Positions 8,407-16,819 of a DNA stretch of 64,000 nucleotides are shown piece by piece. Source of the stretch: Gammaproteobacteria bacterium UBA5109 (lineage in GTDB: Bacteria > Pseudomonadota > Gammaproteobacteria > Pseudomonadales > Pseudohongiellaceae); the NCBI GenBank assembly GCA_002414385.1, contig DHZH01000008.1:1-64000 (forward strand). The letters run 5' to 3'. Below the pieces are notes generated by a model that was not told the origin of the DNA, ran no database searches, and was given only the letters and a program-made list of their open reading frames with translations. Position 1 is the first letter of the stretch, and the number at the start of each line of letters is the position of its first letter. A program made the position numbers and the translations under genes.

Positions 8407-9795
8407 CTACTTTCTTTCAATCCGCCATGTCGTGAGACCATCCTTGTCTTCCAGCACCACATTGAGTTCGGTCAGTTCATCGCGAATTTTATCGGCCAGC
8501 GCCCAGTTTTTTTCCTCGCGCGCCTGCTTTCTTTGCGCTATCAGGGCATCAATATGATCAGCATCAATGTCTTCACTGCCCTCACGTAAAAATGCTGCCG
8601 GGTCCGACTGCAAAATTCCCAGTATTGCACCCAGCCTGACCAGCAGGCTGCTCAGCTTTTCTGCCTCCTGCTCATCTTCATCACGCAAGCGGTTAATTTC
8701 CCTGGCCAGTTCAAACAATACCCCGATTGCCTCAGGGGTATTGAAATCATCATCCATGGCAGCTTTGAAGCGTTGTTCGTAAGCACTGTCGGCAGGCGCC
8801 TGTTGTTTGTCCACAGAAAAGCCTTTCAGCGCATTATAAAAACGTTCCAGTGCGCCATAGGCACTTTGCAGGTTTTCTTCGGAATAATTAATCGGACTGC
8901 GGTATTGACTGGATAATAAAAAATAGCGAATAACTTCAGCCGGATATTTTTTCAGGACTTCACGGATAGTGAAAAAATTACCCAGTGACTTGGACATCTT
9001 TTCATCATCGACCCGTACCGGACCGTTATGCATCCAGGTCTGGACAAATTTTTCACCGGTCGCCGCTTCCGACTGGGCTATTTCATTGTCATGATGCGGA
9101 AAGATCAGGTCTGAGCCACCACCGTGAATATCAAAACTGTTGCCCAGACAGGAAGTCGACATCGCCGAACATTCAATATGCCAGCCCGGTCTGCCCAGGC
9201 CCCAGGGAGAGTCCCAGCCCGGTTCGCCCTCTTTGGCGGTTTTCCATAACACAAAATCACGGGGATCCAGTTTACTTTCGCCCACTTCGATGCGCGCTCC
9301 GGCCAGTAACTCATCCGGATTCTTGCGAGACAGGCTGGCATAATTATTGAATTTGGCTACGGCATAATAAACGTCACCGTTTTCTGCCTGATAGGCATAT
9401 TCTTTATCTACCAGCGACCTGATCATGGCGATAATTTCTTCGATATGCTGAGTCGCGCGGGGCTCAATATCAGGCGCAATGATATTCAGGGCCTGCTCAT
9501 CTTCATGCATGCAATTGATGAATCGTCCGGCAAGCTCATCGAATGGCTCATTGTTTTCCTGTGCACGACGGATAATCTTGTCGTCCACATCAGTGATATT
9601 CCTGACGTAACGGACTTCATAGTCACTGGCACGCAAATAACGCAGAATCACATCAAAGGCCACCAGCATTCTGGCATGGCCAATGTGTAAATAGTCATAG
9701 GTGGTGATACCGCAGACATACATGCGCACCTTGCCCGCTTCCATGGGCTGAAAGGTTTCCTTTTTATGCGTGAGGGTATTATAGATTTTCAGCAT
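8407..9795 (-). CDS. cysS: cysteinyl-tRNA synthetase
   Basis: CysRS charges tRNA-Cys. The 462-residue length is normal. Class I signatures are present: HIGH at 37-40 in TYDYLHIGHARM and KMSKS in DDEKMSKSLGNFF. The zinc ligands that select cysteine are visible as Cys28 (MYVCGI), the Cys of WHIECSAMS and the His pair of FPHHDNEIAQSEA. It lies 12 bases after glnS on the same strand. Confidence 0.98.
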   Translation of the reverse strand: MLKIYNTLTHKKETFQPMEAGKVRMYVCGITTYDYLHIGHARMLVAFDVILRYLRASDYEVRYVRNITDVDDKIIRRAQENNEPFDELAGRFINCMHEDEQALNIIAPDIEPRATQHIEEIIAMIRSLVDKEYAYQAENGDVYYAVAKFNNYASLSRKNPDELLAGARIEVGESKLDPRDFVLWKTAKEGEPGWDSPWGLGRPGWHIECSAMSTSCLGNSFDIHGGGSDLIFPHHDNEIAQSEAATGEKFVQTWMHNGPVRVDDEKMSKSLGNFFTIREVLKKYPAEVIRYFLLSSQYRSPINYSEENLQSAYGALERFYNALKGFSVDKQQAPADSAYEQRFKAAMDDDFNTPEAIGVLFELAREINRLRDEDEQEAEKLSSLLVRLGAILGILQSDPAAFLREGSEDIDADHIDALIAQRKQAREEKNWALADKIRDELTELNVVLEDKDGLTTWRIERK

Positions 9796-9807
9796 GGGAC
9801 TGGTAAC

Positions 9808-11493
9808 TCACCCGGCTTTTTGCTGGACTTTCTGCTGGGATTTGCCCCAGGTGTCACGCAGGGTAACCGTCAGGTTCAATACCGGTTTTTCCGCAGTATG
9901 ATCATGGCGGTCGGCGACAAAATATCCTTCGCGTTCAAACTGGTAACGGGCTTCGGCTTCCAGGTTTTGCAGACTCGGCTCAAGCTTGCAGCCTTTGAGC
10001 ACCTGCAGGGACTCCGGATTGATAAAATCATGATAATCGCCACCAGCCCGATCTGGATTCTCATCATTGAACAGGCGGTCATAAAGCCTGACTTCAGCAT
10101 CAATTGCATCAGCCACTGATACCCAGTGAATTACGCCCTTTACCTTACGGCCTTCCGGTTTTGCCCCGATTGTCGCCGCATCATGCGTGCAATGTAACTC
10201 GGTAATCTCGCCTCTGGAATCCCTGATGACTTCCTCACACTTGATGACATAGGCGCCACGCAGGCGGACTTCCCCGCCGCTGATCAGGCGCTTAAATCCG
10301 GGTGGCGGGACTTCTTCAAAATCATTCCGGTCAATATACAGTTCCCGCCGAAACGGTATCTCCCGTTCACCCATTTCCGGATTTTTCGGATGGCAGGGCA
10401 AACGCAGGCTTTCAATCTTGTCTTCGGGATAATCGGTAATGACAATTTTCAGGGGACGCAGCACCGCCATGGCTCGCGGCGAGTGCTGATCCAGGTCTTC
10501 ACGCAGGGCATGTTCCAGCATGGCAACATCCACCACGGAATTGGTTCGGGTCACGCCAATGGCATCACAGAAATTACGGATTGCACTCGGGGTATAACCA
10601 CGGCGACGCATGCCTGCCAGGGTCGGCATACGCGGATCATCCCAGCCAGATACCAGCCCTTCTTCCACCAGTTGCCTGAGCTTGCGTTTGCTCATCACGG
10701 TGTAATTGATATTCAGTCTGGCAAATTCAATCTGCTGCGGATGAGATGGCAGACCCAGCTGATCCAAAACCCAGTCGTATAGCGGCCGATGATCTTCAAA
10801 TTCCAGCGAACACAGAGAATGGGTGATCCCTTCCAGCGCATCGGAAATACAATGGGTGTAGTCATACATCGGATAGATACACCACTTGTCACCGGTCTGG
10901 TGATGCGTCTGATGACGGATACGGTAAAGCACCGGGTCACGCATGTTCATATTCGGTGAATCCATATCTATTTTGGCACGCAGACTGTATTCACCATCGC
11001 CAAACTCCCCGGCTTTCATGCGCCGGAATAATTCCAGATTCTCTGCGACCGGACGCTCACGATCCGGACTGTTTTTACCCGGCTCGGTCAGTGTGCCACG
11101 ATATTCACGTGCCTGCTCCGGCGACAGACTGCAGACATAGGCCTTACCATCCTCAATCAGCTTTTCTGCCAGTTCATAGAGGCGATCAAAATACAGAGAG
11201 GCAAAAAATTCCCGGTCTTCCCAGTCAAAACCGAGCCAGTGAATATTCTCCTTGATGGCTTCGACATACTCGGCATTCTCTTTTTCAGGGTTGGTATCAT
11301 CGAAACGCAGGTTGCATAAGCCGTCAAAGGTCTGTGCAGTGGTAAAGTTCAGGCAGATGGATTTGGCATGTCCGATATGCAGATAACCGTTTGGTTCAGG
11401 CGGAAAACGGGTGTGCACCCTGCCTTCGTGCTTGTTGTTTTTGATATCTTCGCGAATTATCTGATGGATAAAATTGCTGGGCGTTTCCGACAT
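9808..11493 (-). CDS. glnS: glutaminyl-tRNA synthetase
   Basis: GlnRS charges tRNA-Gln. The 561-residue protein has the class I HIGH motif in FPPEPNGYLHIGHAKSI near residue 36, the KMSKS-like VMSKRKL motif, and the GlnRS C-terminal beta-barrel region. It is divergent from ppiB and upstream of cysS. The four genes glnS, cysS, ppiB and lpxH form a cluster also seen in pseudomonads. Confidence 0.98.
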   Translation of the reverse strand: MSETPSNFIHQIIREDIKNNKHEGRVHTRFPPEPNGYLHIGHAKSICLNFTTAQTFDGLCNLRFDDTNPEKENAEYVEAIKENIHWLGFDWEDREFFASLYFDRLYELAEKLIEDGKAYVCSLSPEQAREYRGTLTEPGKNSPDRERPVAENLELFRRMKAGEFGDGEYSLRAKIDMDSPNMNMRDPVLYRIRHQTHHQTGDKWCIYPMYDYTHCISDALEGITHSLCSLEFEDHRPLYDWVLDQLGLPSHPQQIEFARLNINYTVMSKRKLRQLVEEGLVSGWDDPRMPTLAGMRRRGYTPSAIRNFCDAIGVTRTNSVVDVAMLEHALREDLDQHSPRAMAVLRPLKIVITDYPEDKIESLRLPCHPKNPEMGEREIPFRRELYIDRNDFEEVPPPGFKRLISGGEVRLRGAYVIKCEEVIRDSRGEITELHCTHDAATIGAKPEGRKVKGVIHWVSVADAIDAEVRLYDRLFNDENPDRAGGDYHDFINPESLQVLKGCKLEPSLQNLEAEARYQFEREGYFVADRHDHTAEKPVLNLTVTLRDTWGKSQQKVQQKAG

Positions 11494-11672
11494 ACAGCCT
11501 GCTCATTCCTGCTCTGGGACAAAAGGCGGCTATTATAGCGCCCTTGCAGCCAGCAAACTATATGAAATAAAAAGCAATTTTTCCCGGGAATATGACTGAA
11601 AAACGCTCATCAGGCCTGATTATCCGGCAAAAATTCGCTAAGCTTGTCATCTTCATTCTCAGGAGCAGCAAT

Positions 11673-12167
11673 ATGATCGTATTACATACCAACCAGGGCG
11701 ACATTACTCTGGAACTGGATTTTGACAAGGCCCCTGTCAGCGCCGCCAATTTCAAACAATATGCCGAAGCTGGCCATTATGACGGCACCATCTTTCATCG
11801 CGTGATTGATGGTTTCATGATCCAGGGCGGAGGATTCGAACCCGGCATGAAACAAAAAGCCACGGGAGAACCCATTCAGAATGAAGCGGATAACGGCCTG
11901 TCCAATGACAAAGGCACAGTAGCCATGGCTCGCACTATGGAACCGCACTCCGCCAGTGCCCAGTTCTTTATCAATGTTTCAGACAATGACTTTCTCAACC
12001 ACACTGACAAAAGCCCCCAGGGTTGGGGATATGCGGTTTTCGGTAAGGTAAGTGATGGCATGGACGTGGTGGAAAAAATCAAAAACTGTGAGACCGGTTT
12101 TAATGGCGGACACCAGGACGTGCCGGTGGAAGACATCATTATCGAGTCAGTCACAGTTAACGATTAA
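11673..12167 (+). CDS. ppiB: cytoplasmic cyclophilin-type peptidyl-prolyl isomerase B
   Basis: The product catalyses cis-trans isomerisation of proline peptide bonds. It has 164 residues from the ATG at 11673, which sits six bases after AGGAGC and gives the normal start MIVLHTNQGDI. The reading frame is open further upstream but without a ribosome site. Active-site segments FHRVIDGFMIQGGGF and SASAQFFIN are present. No signal peptide is present, so it is the cytoplasmic form. The lpxH ATG follows its stop codon immediately. Confidence 0.97.
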   Translation: MIVLHTNQGDITLELDFDKAPVSAANFKQYAEAGHYDGTIFHRVIDGFMIQGGGFEPGMKQKATGEPIQNEADNGLSNDKGTVAMARTMEPHSASAQFFINVSDNDFLNHTDKSPQGWGYAVFGKVSDGMDVVEKIKNCETGFNGGHQDVPVEDIIIESVTVND

Positions 12168-12899
12168 ATGCCCGACCAGCCCATCCTGTTTATCTCCGAC
12201 CTGCATCTGGAACAGGAACGCCCGGATATCAGCCAGGCTTTTGAAAATTTCCTGGCGAGCAAAGCAGCACATGCGCAGGCTCTGTATATTCTGGGAGACT
12301 TCTTCAATGTCTGGCTGGGAGATGACCTGGACCACGATCCAGCTCCCCGGGTTGCTGAATCACTCAATACACTTTCCCGACAGGGGCTGGCAATCTATTT
12401 GATGCACGGTAATCGGGACTTTCTCATCGGCGAGCGTTTTGCCGGGGACTGCGGTGCCAGGCTGATCAGCGAGCCCTATTTACTGAAAGCCTTTGATCAT
12501 AAAGTGCTGCTTATGCATGGTGATGTGCTCTGCACAGACGATACTGACTATATGGCTTTTCGCCGTCAGGTTCGTGACCCGGACTGGCAGGCCTCCTTTC
12601 TGGCCATGCCTGCTGAAGCCCGGATTGAGTTTGCAGCCAAAGCCCGTGAAACCAGCAAAGCCATGAACTCCAACAAGGCCGAGGATATTATGGATGTGAC
12701 TGCCAGTGCGGTTGAACAGGTTATGCAGGACCACGCCGTTAATGAGCTGATTCACGGACATACGCATCGACCGGCAGTACATAGTCTTCAGATCAATGGT
12801 AAAGAGGCAAGACGATATGTGCTGGGTGACTGGGATAAAAACCCGCGCTATGTCCAGCTTGATGAAACTGGTCTGAACCTTGAAACCTTTCAGGGCTGA
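12168..12899 (+). CDS. lpxH: UDP-2,3-diacylglucosamine diphosphatase
   Basis: LpxH hydrolyses UDP-2,3-diacylglucosamine to lipid X in lipid A synthesis, at the inner face of the cytoplasmic membrane. The 243-residue protein has all metallophosphatase motifs: FISDLHLEQERP, LGDFFNVWLGDD, HGNRDFLIG, MHGDVLC and IHGHTHRPAVH. It is coupled to ppiB without spacing and overlaps the convergent DUF1289 gene by ten bases. Confidence 0.96.
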   Translation: MPDQPILFISDLHLEQERPDISQAFENFLASKAAHAQALYILGDFFNVWLGDDLDHDPAPRVAESLNTLSRQGLAIYLMHGNRDFLIGERFAGDCGARLISEPYLLKAFDHKVLLMHGDVLCTDDTDYMAFRRQVRDPDWQASFLAMPAEARIEFAAKARETSKAMNSNKAEDIMDVTASAVEQVMQDHAVNELIHGHTHRPAVHSLQINGKEARRYVLGDWDKNPRYVQLDETGLNLETFQG

Positions 12900-13330
12900 A
12901 AATAACGTTCGAAGTGCGCTTCACTGAGGCGATGCAATTCCTCATTGGCTTCCTGCATCACTGCACCCAGCTCCCTGCCCCGGTATGCAGCCGTCAATTG
13001 CACCCCGATTTCATCCAGACTCTTGATACGGTAAGCATATTTCTGCAGTAAACCGTGTAACCAGCAATACGGAGAAAGCTCCGGATGGTAAAAATAACGA
13101 AAATCATGCATGACATCTTCCAGCCGGGACAGGGAATAGATGTGAAACTTGTCCTGCAGGATAAGTTCCGTGAACAGGTCAATGCGCCTGAATACGGCCA
13201 TTTTTTCCTGATCCGAATAGGAATTCCAGCGGATGACTTCAAAATTGAAGCGCTTGCAGCCGCGACAGATCTTGTCTCCCAGCGATGTGGTTGAACAGAT
13301 GCCGATGCATGGGGTTTTTACCTGACTCAT
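12890..13330 (-). CDS. DUF1289 domain protein with long C-terminal extension
   Basis: The N-terminal ~60 residues match the DUF1289/YdhL pattern: TPCIGICSTTSLGDKICRGC followed by the W.SYSDQEKMAVFRRID segment, with four cysteines that may bind a metal. Known DUF1289 proteins are often only about 60-90 residues. Here about 85 further residues follow (FRYFYHPELSPYCWLHG...), which I do not recognise. No function is established for the family. Confidence 0.8.
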   Translation of the reverse strand: MSQVKTPCIGICSTTSLGDKICRGCKRFNFEVIRWNSYSDQEKMAVFRRIDLFTELILQDKFHIYSLSRLEDVMHDFRYFYHPELSPYCWLHGLLQKYAYRIKSLDEIGVQLTAAYRGRELGAVMQEANEELHRLSEAHFERYFQP

Positions 13331-13360
13331 GGCGTGAATTCTAACATTGCCGCTGACTCT

Positions 13361-13390
13361 TTGTTGTATCCCTTTGCTAATTTATATAGT
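13361..13390 (+). promoter_or_regulatory. candidate sigma70 promoter for ppa
   Basis: TTGTTG (13361-13366) and TATAGT (13385-13390) are 18 bases apart and end about 38 bases upstream of the ppa ATG. The spacing is acceptable and both boxes match consensus at four or five positions. Confidence 0.4.
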
Positions 13391-13428
13391 ATCGCCGCCC
13401 TGATAAAACAGCTCCCCGGATTAAACTA

Positions 13429-13959
13429 ATGAATGTAGATGCTATCTCCATCGGGACGCAGCCTCCTGAAGATATTAACGTCATAATTGAAGTGCCCATC
13501 GGCGGCCAGCCGATCAAGTACGAACTGGACAAGGATTCCGGCACTCTGGTGGTTGACCGCTTTCTTTACACCCCCATGGCCTACCCGGGCAATTACGGCT
13601 TTGTCCCGCATACTCTCTCGGAAGATGGCGACCCTATTGATGTTATGGTCTGTAATACCCGGCCTTTGATGCCGGGTTGCGTCATCAATGTTCGCCCGGT
13701 TGGCGTATTGTTGATGGAGGACAATGCCGGACTGGATGAAAAAATCCTTGCGGTCCCGGCTGATCATCTGACCCGCCGCTACCAGCACATCAGCAATTAC
13801 AGCGACCTGCCGGAAATTACCCTGAACCAGATCGAGCACTTTTTTGAACATTACAAGGACCTTGAACCGGGTAAATGGGTCAAAATCGGTGACTGGAAAG
13901 ATATAGACAGCGCAAAAGACTATATTAAACAGGCTATTGAACGTGCGGGAAAGCAGTAA
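13429..13959 (+). CDS. ppa: inorganic pyrophosphatase (family I)
   Basis: Ppa hydrolyses pyrophosphate released by biosynthetic reactions. The 176-residue protein has the family I active site: YELDKDSG, PGNYGFVPHT and the metal-binding EDGDPIDVMV with its aspartates. Length and order match the hexameric bacterial enzyme. It is a single-gene unit between the leftward DUF1289 gene and acnB. Confidence 0.97.
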   Translation: MNVDAISIGTQPPEDINVIIEVPIGGQPIKYELDKDSGTLVVDRFLYTPMAYPGNYGFVPHTLSEDGDPIDVMVCNTRPLMPGCVINVRPVGVLLMEDNAGLDEKILAVPADHLTRRYQHISNYSDLPEITLNQIEHFFEHYKDLEPGKWVKIGDWKDIDSAKDYIKQAIERAGKQ

Positions 13960-14101
13960 CATCTGGCCTTCCGTCCCTCTGTGCCAACAGCGGGCAACTG
14001 GCAGAAGTCACTGAATTTCAGTAGAATGTGCCCTCTTTTTCAGGCCCCTGAATCAGGCTCGTCGAAAGAATTCATCAAGAATTTTCATGAGGAAATAAGT
14101 A

Positions 14102-16705
14102 GTGTTAGAAGCTTATCGTAAACATGTTGAAGAACGCGCGGAACTGGGAATTGTTCCGCTTCCCCTTAATGCTGATCAGGTAGCTGAACTGATCGAACTG
14201 CTCAAGGAGCCGCCTGCAGGGGAAGAAGATTTCCTGCTCGACCTGATCAGTAACCGGGTTCCTGCCGGTGTTGATGAAGCGGCTTATGTGAAAGCCGGTT
14301 TTCTTGCCGCGCTAAGTAAAGGGGAAGTCGAATCACCGCTTATCTCAAGGCTGGATGCCGTGAAATTACTCGGCACCATGCTTGGCGGCTACAACATCAG
14401 CCCCTTGATCGAAATGCTGGATGATGATGGCGAGCTGGGGGAAGAAGCGGCAAAACAGCTATCCCGCACACTGCTGATGTTTGATGCCTTCCACGACGTT
14501 GAAGAAAAGGCCAGTGCCGGTAATAAACATGCCAAGGCAACCATGCAGTCCTGGGCCGATGCAGAATGGTTTACCAACAAGAAAAAGGTTCCTGAAGTCA
14601 TCAGTGTCAGTGTCTTTAAAGTCCCTGGTGAAACCAACACCGATGACCTGTCTCCTGCACCGGATGCCTGGTCACGACCTGACATTCCACTGCATGCTCT
14701 TTCCATGTACAAGAACCCCCGTGACGGCGTCACCAATGCCGTTGAACAGATCGACGAATTAAAGGCAAAAGGGTTTCCGGTAGCCCTGGTCGGTGATGTG
14801 GTCGGTACTGGCTCTTCACGAAAATCAGCGACCAACTCGGTACTGTGGCATATCGGGGATGATATTCCGCATATTCCAAACAAGCGTGGCGGCGGTGTCT
14901 GTATTGGTGGACAGATCGCCCCGATTTTCTTCAATACCATGGAAGATTCCGGCGCCCTGCCGATTGAGTGTGATGTCAGCAACATGGAAACCGGTGATGT
15001 GATTGATATCTATCCTTATGAAGGTAAGGTATGCAAACACGACAGCGATGAAGTGCTGTGTGAATTCGAACTGAAAACCAAACTCCTGCTCGATGAAGTG
15101 CGGGCCGGCGGCCGTATTCCTTTGATTATTGGTCGCGCTCTGACTGACCGCGCCTGTGAATCTCTCGGCCTGGAACCCTCAGATGCCTTCCTGCGACCGG
15201 ATCCGGGTACAGACAGCGATGTCGGTTTTACCCTGGCGCAGAAAATAGTCGGTAAAGCCTGTGGTGTCGAAGGTGTCAGACCTGGCACTTACTGTGAACC
15301 CCGTATGACGACTGTGGGTTCGCAGGATACAACCGGCCCCATGACGCGTGACGAATTAAAAGACCTGGCCTGCCTTGGTTTCACGGCAGATCTGGTGATG
15401 CAGTCTTTCTGTCACACTGCGGCCTATCCGAAACCGGTTGATATTGATACGCAGCATAGTCTGCCCGATTTTATCCGCACCCGGGGCGGCGTCAGCCTGC
15501 GACCCGGTGACGGCATTATTCATAGCTGGCTCAACCGCATGTTATTGCCGGACACTGTTGGCACTGGTGGTGACTCCCATACCCGTTTCCCGATCGGCAT
15601 TTCCTTTCCGGCTGGTTCCGGACTGGTAGCCTTTGCTGCTGCCACCGGCGTCATGCCCCAGGACATGCCGGAATCGGTGCTGGTGCGCTTCAAGGGCAAG
15701 ATGCAACCCGGCATCACTTTGCGTGACCTGGTCAATGCCATCCCCTATGCCGCCATTCAACGGGGACTCCTGACCGTTGAAAAGAAAGGCAAAAAGAATA
15801 TTTTCTCCGGACGCATTCTGGAAATTGAAGGACTGCCAGATCTTAAGATTGAACAGGCCTTTGAATTATCCGATGCCTCGGCTGAGCGCTCTGCCGGTGG
15901 CTGTACCATCAAACTCGGCAAAGAGCCCATTATTGAGTACCTGACTTCCAACATTACCCTGCTGCGTTGGATGATTTCCGAAGGTTATGGCGATCCACGT
16001 ACACTGGAACGCCGTGCCAAAGCCATGGAAGACTGGCTGGCCAATCCGGAATTGCTGGAAGCCGATGACAATGCTGAATACAAGGAAGTCATCGAGATTG
16101 ATCTTGATGAAATCAAGGAACCCTTGCTGGCCTGCCCCAACGATCCGGATGATGTTAAACCGCTTTCCGAAGTGGCCGGCACCAAAATTGATGAAGTCTT
16201 TATCGGCTCCTGCATGCTGAATATCGGCAACTTCCGCGCTGCCGGAAAAGTGCTGGAACAGTTTGCTGATGACGGCGCAATTCCGACCCGCTTATGGATA
16301 GCACCGCCAACCAAGATGGACGAACATCAGTTGACCGAGGAAGGTTATTATTCCATTTTCGGCAAAGCCGGTGCCCGTACAGAAATGCCAGGCTGCTCAC
16401 TGTGCATGGGCAATCAGGCGCGGGTAGCACCAAAGTCCACGGTGATTTCGACATCAACCCGAAACTTCCCTAACCGACTGGGTGACGGCGCCGATGTTTA
16501 CCTGGGTTCTGCTGAATTGTCCGCTGTATGCTCCATTCTCGGCAAGATTCCTGACATGGAAGAATACATGGCCTACATGAACAGCCTGGACACCATGTCG
16601 TCTGAAATCTATCGCTACCTGAATTTCAATGAAATTGAATCATTTCAGCAGGCGGCAGATAAAGCCAAAACCATTCCGGCAGTCGACATTGATGTCAGCG
16701 CCTAA
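14102..16705 (+). CDS. acnB: bifunctional aconitate hydratase 2 / 2-methylisocitrate dehydratase
   Basis: AcnB interconverts citrate and isocitrate in the TCA cycle. The 867-residue length and domain order (N-terminal HEAT-like domain, swivel domain, then the three catalytic domains) are those of AcnB, not AcnA. [4Fe-4S] ligands appear in SFCHTAAYP, GSCMLNIGN and PGCSLCMGNQ. GGDSHTRFPIGISFPAGSG is the substrate region. The start is a GTG at 14102 preceded by GAGGAAAT. It ends at a bidirectional terminator shared with pepN. Confidence 0.97.
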   Translation: MLEAYRKHVEERAELGIVPLPLNADQVAELIELLKEPPAGEEDFLLDLISNRVPAGVDEAAYVKAGFLAALSKGEVESPLISRLDAVKLLGTMLGGYNISPLIEMLDDDGELGEEAAKQLSRTLLMFDAFHDVEEKASAGNKHAKATMQSWADAEWFTNKKKVPEVISVSVFKVPGETNTDDLSPAPDAWSRPDIPLHALSMYKNPRDGVTNAVEQIDELKAKGFPVALVGDVVGTGSSRKSATNSVLWHIGDDIPHIPNKRGGGVCIGGQIAPIFFNTMEDSGALPIECDVSNMETGDVIDIYPYEGKVCKHDSDEVLCEFELKTKLLLDEVRAGGRIPLIIGRALTDRACESLGLEPSDAFLRPDPGTDSDVGFTLAQKIVGKACGVEGVRPGTYCEPRMTTVGSQDTTGPMTRDELKDLACLGFTADLVMQSFCHTAAYPKPVDIDTQHSLPDFIRTRGGVSLRPGDGIIHSWLNRMLLPDTVGTGGDSHTRFPIGISFPAGSGLVAFAAATGVMPQDMPESVLVRFKGKMQPGITLRDLVNAIPYAAIQRGLLTVEKKGKKNIFSGRILEIEGLPDLKIEQAFELSDASAERSAGGCTIKLGKEPIIEYLTSNITLLRWMISEGYGDPRTLERRAKAMEDWLANPELLEADDNAEYKEVIEIDLDEIKEPLLACPNDPDDVKPLSEVAGTKIDEVFIGSCMLNIGNFRAAGKVLEQFADDGAIPTRLWIAPPTKMDEHQLTEEGYYSIFGKAGARTEMPGCSLCMGNQARVAPKSTVISTSTRNFPNRLGDGADVYLGSAELSAVCSILGKIPDMEEYMAYMNSLDTMSSEIYRYLNFNEIESFQQAADKAKTIPAVDIDVSA

Positions 16706-16717
16706 GTAACAATGGTA

Positions 16718-16819
16718 AAAATGGGGACAGACCCCACTTACAAAGAAGTGAAATCTGAAACAAAAAAGGGGCCGATTGGCTCCTTTTTTGTTTAATAAAA
16801 TAGGGTCTGTCCCCATTTT
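16718..16819. repeat. 17-bp perfect inverted repeat flanking the acnB/pepN terminator
   Basis: AAAATGGGGACAGACCC (16718-16734) is repeated exactly in inverse orientation at 16803-16819, 68 bases apart. The right arm covers part of the pepN stop codon. GGGGACAGACCC-type words are known as a dispersed repeat family in many marine and soil gammaproteobacteria, often discussed with REP-associated tyrosine transposases. Membership here is inferred from the word alone. Confidence 0.7.
16762..16789. terminator. bidirectional rho-independent terminator between acnB and pepN
   Basis: A 12-bp stem with a GATT loop (5' arm 16762-16773, 3' arm 16778-16789, one G-U pair) has six A on one side and six T on the other, so it works on both strands. 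It serves the convergent genes acnB and pepN and sits exactly between the arms of the long inverted repeat. Confidence 0.85.
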
